Positions 1 through 7,897 of a stretch of 18,223 bases of DNA are shown here, piece by piece. Made by a program: the position numbers and the translations under genes. Under the pieces are notes generated by a model. That model was not told the DNA's origin and did not search any database. It worked only from the letters and a program-made list of their open reading frames with translations. Location: positions 1 through 18,223 of the forward strand of contig JBEIRK010000043.1 in the NCBI GenBank assembly GCA_040376005.1, in the 5' to 3' direction. How positions within the stretch are numbered: the stretch's first letter is position 1; the number at the start of each line of letters is the position of its first letter. The stretch comes from JAGXTF01 sp040376005. Lineage in GTDB: Bacteria; Bacteroidota; Bacteroidia; NS11-12g; UBA955.

Positions 1-487
1 CGATGGTTTTTTCGGGTAAAGACTCACTGCGCAGCCCATAACGGCCGAGGAGCATAGAATCGAAATACCATTCATTGGTTATATCCAGTGCGGTGTGCAA
101 CATATCCAGCAGCAGGGGTTGGAAGGGGTGTGCATTATGGCTGTCTTTATCTACCACCATGCGGATGCCTGTAGACTTCGTCCAGCGGATGCCCTCATCG
201 GTGCGGTAGGGCTCGGCATAAAACGCCATTACATATTCAAAAGCTCCGTTGGGCGTGCTTTCTTCATAGTTCAAGGATTGTGCCAACACATTTTCAGGCA
301 GCTTGCTTAGCAAGGTGTTTAGAAACTGTGCATTGCCAAATTGGCTCATGGCGGAGGTTTTGGTTTTCGGCAGGCGACCCATACCCCCGCGGGTAATGGT
401 ACCGTCTCCATAAATTTTAAGGAATACGGTATCCTGACCGTTTTGGGTGACGTTAAAAATAATGAGTTCTACCTCTTGCTTGTTCAT
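1..487 (-). CDS. Unknown protein, paralogue A (C-terminus beyond window)
   Basis: Reading leftwards from an ATG at 487, the frame stays open to the window edge and gives 162 residues of a longer protein. I do not recognise the family. It starts MNKQEVELIIFNV, has a basic G/R-rich stretch (TRGGMGRLPK), a QFGN motif near residue 49, LPENVLAQ at 63-70 and HPFQPLLLD around 119. No signal peptide or membrane segment is visible, so it is probably cytoplasmic. It is clearly related to the next gene upstream (758-1507): the first 70 residues align without a gap and I count 20 identities, and HPxQPLL, YFD and LGxxxLxxxxLP recur further on in the same order. A 270-bp spacer separates the two copies, so they may have separate promoters. 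Function unknown. Confidence 0.8.
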   Translation of the reverse strand, partial: MNKQEVELIIFNVTQNGQDTVFLKIYGDGTITRGGMGRLPKTKTSAMSQFGNAQFLNTLLSKLPENVLAQSLNYEESTPNGAFEYVMAFYAEPYRTDEGIRWTKSTGIRMVVDKDSHNAHPFQPLLLDMLHTALDITNEWYFDSMLLGRYGLRSESLPEKTI

Positions 488-757
488 AAACGCGTACAAA
501 AAAATTCCTATTGCGTTGCAGGCATGAAGCCAAAACACAGGAGTGAACAAGCGATGTGGCAGACTGAAAATTGCACATGCAAGAATCAGACTACTGCTTT
601 TACCGCGCAGGCAGGAGGGGAAAACAGATAATTACCACAGTGACAAGATACGTACCCTCCGTTAAGGTCCATAACAAACAACTGTGATGCAAGTATACAG
701 AGTAAAATTGAAAAAGTCAATTCAGTAAGTAAAACTACTTGTTGAAACAAATAGAAC

Positions 758-1507
758 TCATTTCCAGAAACGCCACCAAGGTTTTCGGGGTTGTGCTTCT
801 TTGGCTGTTTTTGTATTTTGCTCCCTGTCAGCTACATGGATGTGATTCCGCGGCACAAAATGCAAGGCATCCGTTCCGGCAGCGTTCTGTATTTGAAGCA
901 GGTAATATTCGTCATCCAAAGCGAACAGCTTGCGTGCGGCATGTTTCTTCAGGGCGGATGGGCCATAGTTTTGAACCAGCTGAAGCAGATACCTTTCAAG
1001 TTCTTGTTTTTTTTCGCTGCTTGAGTCAAAAACTGAAACACTTGTTTCTAAGGGCAATAAATTGCTTTTATACCCTAGTGCAGCATACAGCACACCGTCA
1101 AAGTACATCGTATCTGTAAGTGAAAGCATGTGCGCTTTTACCTCATCTAGCAGCGGCTGAAGCGGATGCGGGAATGCGCTATTCGGCGCAATTTCAATGT
1201 GCAGCCCCCCGCTTGGGATTGTATCGCAGTCGCTGTAAAACTTCAACGCATACCCATCATGGGATGCAGCGCTTATTGCTGGTTGCGGCAATATGGGTTG
1301 GGCAAACAGGTTGTCGGGCAAAGATGTAATCAGGCTGTGAAACCAAATATTATGTCCAAATTGGGCCTGCACCTGTGTGTTGATGCTGGGTGATTTTCCA
1401 GTACCTTGGCGAAAAACCATGCCATTGCGTCCCATACGAATCCACAATACAACCTCTTCTATTTTAATAATTTTTAACTCAATAATTTCTACAGCTATTT
1501 TATCCAT
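758..1507 (-). CDS. Unknown protein, paralogue B of the neighbouring gene
   Basis: A 249-residue protein from an ATG at 1507 to TGA at 758. It is the full-length relative of the truncated gene at 1-487 and shares the N-terminal layout MxKxxVExI, RxGxGKxP, QFG, LPxNxxAQ and, around residue 118, HPLQPLLDEV. No signal peptide or transmembrane segment is evident. After the shared part it has a charged linker (SSEKKQELERYLLQL) and a C-terminus ending in KPWWRFWK, a tryptophan-rich tail of a kind seen at the ends of many unrelated bacterial proteins. The ATG is supported because the conserved residues begin at once after it. No function can be assigned; the role of the tandem pair is not evident from the neighbours. 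Confidence 0.82.
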   Translation of the reverse strand: MDKIAVEIIELKIIKIEEVVLWIRMGRNGMVFRQGTGKSPSINTQVQAQFGHNIWFHSLITSLPDNLFAQPILPQPAISAASHDGYALKFYSDCDTIPSGGLHIEIAPNSAFPHPLQPLLDEVKAHMLSLTDTMYFDGVLYAALGYKSNLLPLETSVSVFDSSSEKKQELERYLLQLVQNYGPSALKKHAARKLFALDDEYYLLQIQNAAGTDALHFVPRNHIHVADREQNTKTAKEAQPRKPWWRFWK

Positions 1508-1702
1508 TGTATTCCATAATTTATATCAATATAAAAGACATATATAATCATTGACCTACAACAACATGCAGCAGATTAAATGCATTAAAACCGAATTATG
1601 CGCAGTTTTAATTCAGAAAACACATGTAAATATCCTTCTCAAGGATCACTGCGTATGTCGCTGATGCAATGATACGAAAGCAAAAACGGAAATGAAATAA
1701 CC

Positions 1703-1741
1703 TAGCCGATAGTAACCGATTATATCCGTTTAAATCGGCTA
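1703..1741. other. 8-bp inverted repeat in a 261-bp gene-free spacer
   Basis: TAGCCGAT (1703-1710) and ATCGGCTA (1734-1741) are perfect inverted repeats separated by 23 bp, just after the end of the leftward gene at 1769. There is no T-run beside it, so a factor-independent terminator is not convincing. I see no other feature and no coding frame in 1508-1768. Confidence 0.3.
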
Positions 1742-1768
1742 CGGACTGCTAAGAGAAATCGTTTTTAA

Positions 1769-2182
1769 CTAATCCCAAAGAATGGAATAGACTGCTTTTT
1801 CGCCAGTTGCGGCATCTGCATTGGCAGGCACACCATGCATCCAACCTTTGACAATGTGGTTACACTTTAGGGGTACAATGGCTTTTTGCAGTTCTTGAAC
1901 GCTTATTTTTCCAACCACATAAATGGTATCGGAATATAAATGATCCGGATTTTCTGGGGTGGGTTTCACGCGCACCCAAACCTGGTCAGCAACACCCACC
2001 TTTAACAACTTCTCAAACACTTGTTTAAACAACACTACCGAAGGTTTCCACAGTGTATTTACGGCTATGCTGGTTTCACAATAATTATGGGCAAAAAATT
2101 CTTCAAACGAAAGCACCACTTCCTCTTTGGGAAAGCCTTGCACTTTAAGACTAAGAATAAGTTCTGGTTTATTAAACGGCAT
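1769..2182 (-). CDS. Unknown cytoplasmic protein, 137 aa
   Basis: I take the ATG at 2182 (MPFNKPELILSLKVQG) over an in-frame TTG four codons upstream, because ATG is the usual start and the extension adds only MLER. The stop is TAA at 1769-1771. The protein is soluble-looking, without signal peptide or membrane segments. It has alternating hydrophobic and charged stretches (ILSLKV, VWVRVKP, TIYVVGKIS) suggesting a small alpha/beta fold. I do not recognise the family. It lies upstream of the paralogue pair on the same strand but 261 bp away and shows no sequence relation to them, so a shared operon is possible but not shown. Confidence 0.72.
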   Translation of the reverse strand: MPFNKPELILSLKVQGFPKEEVVLSFEEFFAHNYCETSIAVNTLWKPSVVLFKQVFEKLLKVGVADQVWVRVKPTPENPDHLYSDTIYVVGKISVQELQKAIVPLKCNHIVKGWMHGVPANADAATGEKAVYSILWD

Positions 2183-2383
2183 ACGTTCTAACAATTAATA
2201 ATAGAGGTGCAAAAATGCTAAAAGCCACTGCAAAGGAGAACAATAAATCGTTTAACATTACTGGGCTTCGATTAAATACATGAAAGGCCCTTAATTTTTT
2301 ATCAAACTGTATTATTTGGTGCGATTCTCATCGAATACAGTGGCAGAATTATCGGTTTCTCTGCAGAACTATTTCCTACTCCA

Positions 2384-2391
2384 TACATTTG
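2384..2391 (+). promoter_or_regulatory. Bacteroidota -7 box TACATTTG, 4 nt from the ATG
   Basis: TACATTTG matches the Bacteroidota sigma consensus TAnnTTTG. It lies four bases before the ATG at 2396, so transcription should begin at or within the start codon. No good -33 TTTG is seen at the usual distance, which lowers confidence. Confidence 0.5.
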
Positions 2392-2395
2392 CATC

Positions 2396-3187
2396 ATGCG
2401 CAGCAATTACGAAATCGATTACCGCCTTTTTGGCGAGGAAATGCAATGTGTTGAGATCGAATTGGATCCTCAAGAAACGGTAGTTGCCGAAAGTGGCAGC
2501 TTCATGTACATGAACTCAGACATTGGCATGGAAACCATTTTTGGAGATGGGAGTCGCAGCGGGGGCAACTCGTTTATGGATAAAATTCTGAGTGCAGGCA
2601 AGCGCTTGATTACTGGTGAGAGTTTATTTATGACTGCCTTTACCAACCTCGGCATGAACAAGAGCAATGTAGCTTTTGCGGCACCGTATGCGGGTAAAAT
2701 TATACCGCTGGACTTGGCAGAATTGCAAGGCAAAATCATTTGTCAAAAAGACGCCTTTTTGTGCGCTGCAAAGGGCGTAAGTATTGGAATAGAATTTCAG
2801 CGCAAACTGGGCACAGGCCTATTTGGCGGTGAAGGTTTTATTATGCAAAAACTCGAAGGGGACGGCATGGCCTTTGTGCATGCGGGTGGCCACATCATGG
2901 AACGCACCTTAAGCCCGGGTGAAGTATTAAAAGTAGACACGGGTTGTATTGTTGCCTATACCCGCGACATTGACTACGATATCGAATTTGTAAAAGGCGT
3001 GCGCAATGTCATATTCGGCGGCGAAGGTTTGTTTTTTGCCACCCTGCGTGGTCCTGGAAAAGTGTGGTTGCAAACCCTGCCTGTAAGCCGTTTGGCTAGC
3101 CGCATTCTCAGCTATGGAAGCCGCCGCAAAGAAGAAGGCAGTATCCTTGGGGGCATCGGCAATATGTTTGACGGCGACGGCCGTTAA
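2396..3187 (+). CDS. TIGR00266 / AIM24-family protein
   Basis: A 263-residue protein of the AIM24 family (once DUF124, TIGR00266), a trimeric beta-rich fold related to the tryptophan RNA-binding attenuator. Bacterial members have no settled function; yeast Aim24 is mitochondrial. Visible hallmarks are VVAESGSFMYMNSDIGM near residue 29, the glycine-rich GDGSRSGG, LFMTAFTN around 78, GKIIPLDL, a central GTGLFGGEGFIMQKLEGDG (about 139-157), and the C-terminal FGGEGLFFATLRGPGKVWLQ. Its length fits the family. There is no signal peptide. It is a single-gene unit: the genes on both sides read leftwards, and a TACATTTG promoter box lies directly before its ATG. The family call is secure, the biological role is not. 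Confidence 0.93.
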   Translation: MRSNYEIDYRLFGEEMQCVEIELDPQETVVAESGSFMYMNSDIGMETIFGDGSRSGGNSFMDKILSAGKRLITGESLFMTAFTNLGMNKSNVAFAAPYAGKIIPLDLAELQGKIICQKDAFLCAAKGVSIGIEFQRKLGTGLFGGEGFIMQKLEGDGMAFVHAGGHIMERTLSPGEVLKVDTGCIVAYTRDIDYDIEFVKGVRNVIFGGEGLFFATLRGPGKVWLQTLPVSRLASRILSYGSRRKEEGSILGGIGNMFDGDGR

Positions 3188-3233
3188 GCGGGTCTATTAT
3201 TGTAATTTGTAAAATTTATAGGCTAGGCGTCGG

Positions 3234-3251
3234 GTTGTGTCTAAACACAAC
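3234..3251. terminator. Possible weak terminator between convergent genes
   Basis: GTTGTGT (3234-3240), loop CTAA, then ACACAAC (3245-3251) forms a 7-bp perfect stem in the spacer between the rightward AIM24 gene and the leftward thiol protein. There is no proper T-run, so termination is only inferred from position. Confidence 0.3.
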
Positions 3252-3284
3252 AACCTATCAAGGCTTCTGAACCAACAACAAACC

Positions 3285-3899
3285 TTATTTCCACTTGATA
3301 CCACAGCCAATGGCTTTGGTACTTGTAAGGCTCACAGGCTTGCCCTCAAGCAGCTCATTTACGGCGCGCTGCACATAGGTGTCTGTCACTGCATTCGCAT
3401 CCTTCGGATTGTTGTCTATCGCACCTACATACTTCACCATAAAGGTGCCAGTGATTTTTTGCAACACATATACATGGGGTGTTTTCTCAGCACCGTAGGC
3501 CAAGGCAATTTCTTGGGTCTCGTCGCGCAAGTAGGGAAAGGTAAAACCTTTCTCAGCGGCGCGCACTTTCATGGCTTCCATGCCATCATCAGGATACTGG
3601 GCAGTATCGTTGGGGTTAATTGCAATCACAGGATAGCCTTTGGATTTGTACATGCTGTCGAGTTGCACAATTCTGCCTTCGTACATTTTACTAAAGGGGC
3701 AATGGTTGCAGGTAAACACCAAAATGCAGCCTTTGACATCGGTGAGTGAAGCCAAGCTCACTTTGTTGCCGTCGATGTTTTCCAAGCTAAAATCTTTTGC
3801 CACTTCTCCAGGTTGAATGCCTGAGGGTCTAAAGTTTAAGGTGCTGAGTGCCACGATACTCAAGGCTGCAGCCGCTAAGGTTTTGATATAGTTTTTCAT
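3285..3899 (-). CDS. Exported PRX-like thiol protein (redoxin family)
   Basis: A 204-residue protein with an N-terminal signal peptide (about residues 1-22, MKNYIKTLAAAALSIVALST) followed by an AhpC/TSA-type thioredoxin fold. GEVAKDFSLENIDGNKVSL opens the domain, and CNHCPF (Cys64, Cys67) is the active-site motif typical of the PRX_like1 subgroup. VIAINPND, FPYLRDETQEIALAYGAEKTPHVYVL and the cis-Pro in TPHV complete it. It likely acts as a periplasmic thiol oxidoreductase or peroxidase; the substrate is unknown. It starts 4 nt after the stop of the TlpA-like gene, so the two are almost certainly co-transcribed and translationally linked as the end of the CNNM - tlpA - prx unit. Confidence 0.9.
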   Translation of the reverse strand: MKNYIKTLAAAALSIVALSTLNFRPSGIQPGEVAKDFSLENIDGNKVSLASLTDVKGCILVFTCNHCPFSKMYEGRIVQLDSMYKSKGYPVIAINPNDTAQYPDDGMEAMKVRAAEKGFTFPYLRDETQEIALAYGAEKTPHVYVLQKITGTFMVKYVGAIDNNPKDANAVTDTYVQRAVNELLEGKPVSLTSTKAIGCGIKWK

Positions 3900-3903
3900 A
3901 TTC

Positions 3904-4398
3904 TTATTTTTTTGGTACGTTCGATTTTTTCAATTCCTCCATTTCACCCAGTATTTGTTTGAGATCCCAAAAGGCAAAATACACGGGTTTTTTATACGTT
4001 GGTCCCACAAACCATGTTGCGGGCAGGGTACCAGACCAACCGCTATCAATGGCATTGATGAGTTTGTTCCAATCGGTTTCATCTATGAGATAGTGGCTTC
4101 CTGGCATTTTCTTTTTGGCTATGGTTTGGGCCACCCTAGCGCTGTCTTCTGCCATATCAAAACTCACAAAAACAAAGTGTATTCCGTCTGATTTGCGCAT
4201 GCTATCGGCTTTTAACAGCAGCGGTAGCTCTTCCATGCAGGGTTTGCACCAAGTAGCCCATGTATTGATAACAAACAAGCCCGAATCTGGTTTGAACAGG
4301 GCTTCCATTTGAGGCTGTTTGATAATGTGCAATGACTGGGCCGAGAGTTGGCCATATAAAAACCCTAAAACGAGCAGGGTTTTAATCTTCATTCGCAT
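3904..4398 (-). CDS. TlpA-like periplasmic thioredoxin
   Basis: A 164-residue exported thioredoxin-fold protein. A signal peptide runs to about residue 20 (MRMKIKTLLVLGFLYGQLSA), followed by FVINTWATWCKPCMEELPLL with the redox pair Cys51/Cys54 in the WCKPC motif. The later TLPATWFVG carries the conserved cis-proline. TlpA/ResA-type proteins reduce disulfides in the periplasm, for instance in cytochrome maturation; the partner here is not shown. Two ATGs, at 4398 and 4392, are possible. Both lie inside the last codons of the CNNM gene, giving a 17- or 11-nt overlap that points to translational coupling. A second exported thiol protein follows 4 nt downstream. Confidence 0.9.
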   Translation of the reverse strand: MRMKIKTLLVLGFLYGQLSAQSLHIIKQPQMEALFKPDSGLFVINTWATWCKPCMEELPLLLKADSMRKSDGIHFVFVSFDMAEDSARVAQTIAKKKMPGSHYLIDETDWNKLINAIDSGWSGTLPATWFVGPTYKKPVYFAFWDLKQILGEMEELKKSNVPKK

Positions 4399-5701
4399 GC
4401 AGAATTAGCTCTACTTCTTCTACTCTGGCGCCCTTGGCTTTGGTGATAACGAATTCGAATCGGCCTTGGCGAATCACTTCGCGCACATGGGGTATTTTTT
4501 CACAAATAAAGAGTACAAATCCTCCAAGGGTATTGTAATCCCCTTCGGGAATGCCCAGTTCATATTTTTCGTTTAAATAATAAATTTCATGGCGGGCCGA
4601 TAGCAGATAATGGTTTTTATCCAGTTGTTTTTCTGTGAGCTGTTCGCCATCAAATTCATCTTCTATTTCTCCAAATATTTCCTCGATTACATCTTCAATT
4701 GTAGCAATGCCTGCAGTACCTCCAAACTCATCCACTACCACGGCAATACTTCTTCTTTTTTGAATAAAATCACGCAGCAGATCATGCGCCTGCATGCTTT
4801 CATTTACAATAAGTACAGGTTTTAATACTTGTGAAATATTCTCTGGAAAATCCAGCATTTCACTGTGGTGCACAAAACCAATAATATGGTCAATATTGTC
4901 GCGGTAAATTAAAATGCGTGAAAGCCTGGTTTCTATAAATTGGCTGCGTAATGCATCAATCGTTTCATTGATGTCCGCACCTACCAATTCTGGTCTTGGC
5001 ACCATAAAATCGCGCACTTTTACCTCTCTAAAATCCAGTGCATTTCTGAACACTTCTGTATCCAAATCCGTATCCTGAACTCCATTGCTATGTTCTAGCG
5101 TGCTGATGTAATTATCCAGGTCTACTTTGGTAAATACGGGTGTGGTTTCTGTGATCGTGGTTTTGGTAAATATTCGGAGTACAACACCCGATATTTTTTT
5201 CACTACAAAAATCAGCGGCCACAGCAGCAAATGAAAGAATCTGAAAGGCAGTGCCAGTGCTGAGAGCAGGCGGTCGGGATTTAAGCGAAACAGGGTCTTT
5301 GGAATAAACTCTGCGGTTACCAATACTATTAAGGTACTGACGATGGTAATGATTAAAAATTTAAGGGTATTCGAGTGCACCATGCCTTCAATAGCATGTT
5401 CCAAAATCTTGCCCATGTAAATACCATAAATTACCAAGGCCAGATTGTTTGCAACGAGGACCGTGCTAATAAAATCAGAGGGGGTTTTGGTGTAGCGGGC
5501 CAATATTTTCGCAGAGAAGTTTCCTTGCTTGCTGCGCAGTTCAATGCGCAATTTATTGGCTGAAAGAAAGGCGATTTCTATCCCTGAAAAAAAGGCACAA
5601 GCAAAGAGGCAAAACACAACCACAACCCAATAATTACTCATGCCTGCATCCACAGTAGGAGTACTTATCATTGTCAAAAGAGAAGGGAGGGGGTCGGTCA
5701 T
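4382..5701 (-). CDS. CNNM / CBS / CorC-domain membrane protein (hemolysin family)
   Basis: A 439-residue protein with the standard order of this family. A CNNM (DUF21) membrane domain comes first, with FFSGIEIAF at 37-45, four hydrophobic segments (about 24-46, 76-97, 113-133, 147-169) and TAEFIPKT at 129-136. A CBS-domain pair follows, with MVPR at 233-236 and the signature VVDEFGGTAGIATIEDVIEE at 322-341. A CorC_HlyC domain closes it (about 360-435). Family members are inner-membrane proteins linked to Mg2+/Co2+ transport or homeostasis; the name hemolysin is historical. The gliding protein GldE is a relative, but the sequence does not compel that name. It sits in the Bacteroidota coaX-lptC neighbourhood and has its own strong promoter. 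Other in-frame ATGs at 5671 and 5641 could be used if the mRNA starts at or past 5701. Confidence 0.93.
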   Translation of the reverse strand: MTDPLPSLLTMISTPTVDAGMSNYWVVVVFCLFACAFFSGIEIAFLSANKLRIELRSKQGNFSAKILARYTKTPSDFISTVLVANNLALVIYGIYMGKILEHAIEGMVHSNTLKFLIITIVSTLIVLVTAEFIPKTLFRLNPDRLLSALALPFRFFHLLLWPLIFVVKKISGVVLRIFTKTTITETTPVFTKVDLDNYISTLEHSNGVQDTDLDTEVFRNALDFREVKVRDFMVPRPELVGADINETIDALRSQFIETRLSRILIYRDNIDHIIGFVHHSEMLDFPENISQVLKPVLIVNESMQAHDLLRDFIQKRRSIAVVVDEFGGTAGIATIEDVIEEIFGEIEDEFDGEQLTEKQLDKNHYLLSARHEIYYLNEKYELGIPEGDYNTLGGFVLFICEKIPHVREVIRQGRFEFVITKAKGARVEEVELILHANED

Positions 5702-5708
5702 ATAGATT

Positions 5709-5740
5709 CAAACATAGTATAAATGCACGAAAAACGCAAA
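5709..5740 (-). promoter_or_regulatory. Promoter for the CNNM-tlpA-prx unit
   Basis: On the leftward strand TTTG (5740-5737), a 20-bp spacer and TATGTTTG (5716-5709) match the Bacteroidota consensus TTTG-N19ish-TAnnTTTG. The ATG at 5701 is 7 nt after the box, implying a leaderless or nearly leaderless transcript. It lies in the 65-bp gap after the 74-aa gene, so it separates the cluster into two units. Confidence 0.65.
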
Positions 5741-5766
5741 GGGGTAGGTTAAGTAGGGTTTTTAAT

Positions 5767-5991
5767 TCAGGCCTTGTGTTGGGAGTTCATCACTGCTTTT
5801 TTGCGCATGCTGCGGCTTCTAAAGTACATGACAATGCAGGCGATAAAGACCACAGCCATAAACCATGCCTTACCGGATTGGTACCAAGGCAATTTCTTCA
5901 GGTATGTTTCATAAAAAACGGCGGCGGATTCAATGCCAGAAAAGGCTGCTGCTGCTAGGAAAAGCAGGCTCATAATATGGTGTTTGATCAT
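5767..5991 (-). CDS. Small membrane protein of the lptC locus, 74 aa
   Basis: Two hydrophobic segments (about residues 6-27 and 43-60) are separated by a short polar loop (FYETYLKKLPWYQSGKAW), with a positively charged tail (RSRSMRKKAVMNSQHKA). This predicts an inner-membrane protein with both ends probably cytoplasmic. Its ATG overlaps the lptC stop as ATGA, and an unusually good Shine-Dalgarno match, AAGGAGG (6004-5998), lies 6 nt before the ATG. That is noteworthy because Bacteroidota usually make little use of such sites. Small membrane proteins commonly sit between lptC and the CNNM gene in this phylum, so it is probably real; its function is unknown. Confidence 0.78.
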   Translation of the reverse strand: MIKHHIMSLLFLAAAAFSGIESAAVFYETYLKKLPWYQSGKAWFMAVVFIACIVMYFRSRSMRKKAVMNSQHKA

Positions 5992-6536
5992 GGATTCCCT
6001 CCTTTTTTGTATATCGTTCCCCTCACTTCACGGATTTCCCAGTCAGAAAAGGTCTGGTCGCTTTCCATACCCATACCCTCTATGGTTTGGGTTTTGGTTT
6101 TAATAATCACATACTTATCGGTGGTAATCCGTTGGGTTTTTTGATTCCACACCAATTCTTCGGTGAGCATGGTATCGCCTTTTACATTCAGCACTTCCAC
6201 CTTTCTGCGCACGATAATGCGCTTGTCTTCGGTATAGCTAATGGCGTATTCCGCGGTGAGATAGCTTTCTACGCTGCCGTCTTGGGCATAAAAATCCACT
6301 TTGATCCCTTTGGGCATTTCTATATAGGGATTGCGGGCCTTTTTCATCCCTATCATCACGGGAGACAGCACGCGGGCCTTAAGCAGGCCACTGTCGGTAT
6401 ACTCTATGGCTACATTTTCCATGGTTTCTTTTGAAGCCACAGTATCCGATCTTTTGCTGCGATAGTTTGAGGTTTCCCGGTTTTTACACGAGAGCAACCC
6501 AAGAACAAAGACAAGCAGAAAGACCGCGGTTCGCAT
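5988..6536 (-). CDS. lptC: LPS export ABC transporter periplasmic component LptC
   Basis: The start is ATG at 6536, which shares its A with the TGA of the upstream barrel gene (TGATG). A TTG one codon earlier is less likely. The 182-residue product has a short hydrophobic N-terminus ending in the lipobox GLLSC (Cys17), so it is probably a lipoprotein, as in many Bacteroidota LptC proteins. The rest is the beta-rich LptC/OstA-like fold: DSGLLKARVLSP, IEMPKGIKVDFY, AEYAISYTEDKRIIVRRKVEV and a C-terminal GMGMESDQTFSDWEIREVRG typical of this subgroup. LptC passes lipopolysaccharide from the inner-membrane LptBFG complex to LptA. The neighbouring coaX, barrel and CNNM genes match the usual Bacteroidota arrangement. 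Confidence 0.92.
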   Translation of the reverse strand: MRTAVFLLVFVLGLLSCKNRETSNYRSKRSDTVASKETMENVAIEYTDSGLLKARVLSPVMIGMKKARNPYIEMPKGIKVDFYAQDGSVESYLTAEYAISYTEDKRIIVRRKVEVLNVKGDTMLTEELVWNQKTQRITTDKYVIIKTKTQTIEGMGMESDQTFSDWEIREVRGTIYKKGGNP

Positions 6537-7897
6537 CAATCAAATTTACGGCGTTGGAACCAAATATCACCCATGTTAAACGACACCGTCGCCATCAGGT
6601 ATTGTTCTTTAGCCAAACCGCCATTTAGGGTTCCACGGGTAGTGTAGTCAAAACGGAAATGAATCATTGAACGCAGTACGGTATTGTCGTAATAGCGGCG
6701 CACCACGGGAATAGCAAAACCTGCGTACACATTGTTTTCGCTGATTTGATATTCTACACCTGCATTGTTAAATACGTTTTGGGTTTGGCTGTAACGGTAA
6801 CCCAAACGCACAGGAACTGGCATTTTCTTCGCTTTTCTTGGCTTTTCATCCATTGGATTCAAGGTAAAGCTTACGCCATAATCCCTGCGGGTGGTGAACT
6901 TTCTGTTTTGCTGAAAAAAGGCACTGTAGTTGCTCCAATTTTCTTGGTACACATCAAAACCTACTGCGATTTTCTGGCGCCAAGTGTAGGAATATCCCAG
7001 GCCAAAACCTGAGGGCATGCTAATGGTTTTTTTGTCTCCTACGATATTGATTACGGTATCCGGCCTGGTAAAGCTGTTGTTTCCTATTCCAAATACTTGG
7101 GTCAACCGTTGGTTGGTGGCAGAGGTAGCTCCATACCAGCGGTAAGAAGCGCCGATGCGGTGAAAAGAAGAGTCTTTACCGAAGAGGAACATCACACCTG
7201 CTTGTTGGCGCAGGCCACGAATAACAACAGATTTTTCATCGTCTACAATATAAAAATCTGCAGAATCTGGAACATTAAACAAGCTTCTATCCGAAATTTG
7301 TCCAAACAGAAATGCGGCAGAATAGCCTAGGGTTATATGTTTGCCTAGTCCCATGCTTGTTCCATACTCCGCTGCATTCACACCACCCTTTCCGGTGTGG
7401 GCTTCGCTGGTTTTGAAGGGAACATCATTCTGCACGGTGTAGTTATACCCCACCGTGGTGGAAGGGTACAAGGCGAGGTAGCTGTTCCAAGAGAACATTC
7501 GCGCACCTTTTCTTTTGCGTACTCCGGCTGAGTCGGTATAGGTGGGAATATTCTTGCGCATGGTTTTGAATGCCAAACTCATGTAAGAAAGTCCGCCGCC
7601 ATTGAAGGTTCTGGTTTGGCCATTACTTTGGATGGTGCCGGTGCGCCCATTCATTCCCACATCAAAAGTGGTATAGCGCAGGCCGCCCAAGGTGGCTGGA
7701 TTTTGAAAACTGTAGCTATAGGCGCCGCTGAAGGTTTGACCTTGAAAACCGGCTTGGGCAAAGTTGGTGTTAAGCACCTCACCCAGTCCAAAATTACTGT
7801 AGGGGCTATTGGTGAAGTTCTGTCCGCTGGACTGAGCTCCGAGTTGAACTGAGGCTAAGGCCAGTCCGGAAAGTAACAGGATTGATTTACAATTCAT
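6536..7897 (-). CDS. Outer-membrane beta-barrel protein of the coaX-lptC locus
   Basis: A 453-residue protein with a signal peptide (MNCKSILLLSGLALASVQLGAQ, cleavage about residue 22) and then SPYSNFGLGE (31-40), the N-terminal signature of an outer-membrane protein family encoded between coaX and lptC in many Bacteroidota. The body is a succession of alternating-hydrophobicity strands rich in aromatic and glycine residues (TVGYNYTV, ITLGYSAAFLFG, VRLGYRYSQTQNVF, ATVSFNMGDIWF). It is probably a transmembrane barrel; whether it is FadL-like or PorV-like cannot be settled by eye. Its ATG lies 11 nt inside the 3' end of coaX and its stop overlaps the lptC start by 1 nt, so coupled expression is expected. 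The substrate is unknown. Confidence 0.85.
   Translation of the reverse strand: MNCKSILLLSGLALASVQLGAQSSGQNFTNSPYSNFGLGEVLNTNFAQAGFQGQTFSGAYSYSFQNPATLGGLRYTTFDVGMNGRTGTIQSNGQTRTFNGGGLSYMSLAFKTMRKNIPTYTDSAGVRKRKGARMFSWNSYLALYPSTTVGYNYTVQNDVPFKTSEAHTGKGGVNAAEYGTSMGLGKHITLGYSAAFLFGQISDRSLFNVPDSADFYIVDDEKSVVIRGLRQQAGVMFLFGKDSSFHRIGASYRWYGATSATNQRLTQVFGIGNNSFTRPDTVINIVGDKKTISMPSGFGLGYSYTWRQKIAVGFDVYQENWSNYSAFFQQNRKFTTRRDYGVSFTLNPMDEKPRKAKKMPVPVRLGYRYSQTQNVFNNAGVEYQISENNVYAGFAIPVVRRYYDNTVLRSMIHFRFDYTTRGTLNGGLAKEQYLMATVSFNMGDIWFQRRKFD

Noticed and set aside
2250..2302. Terminator-like GGGCTT...AAAGGCCC followed by T-rich sequence
   Set aside because: The stem needs a bulge and a long loop, and no rightward gene lies upstream.
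3237..3749. 170-codon rightward frame opposite the PRX-like gene
   Set aside because: It is the antisense shadow of a gene with clear signal peptide and CNHCPF motif.
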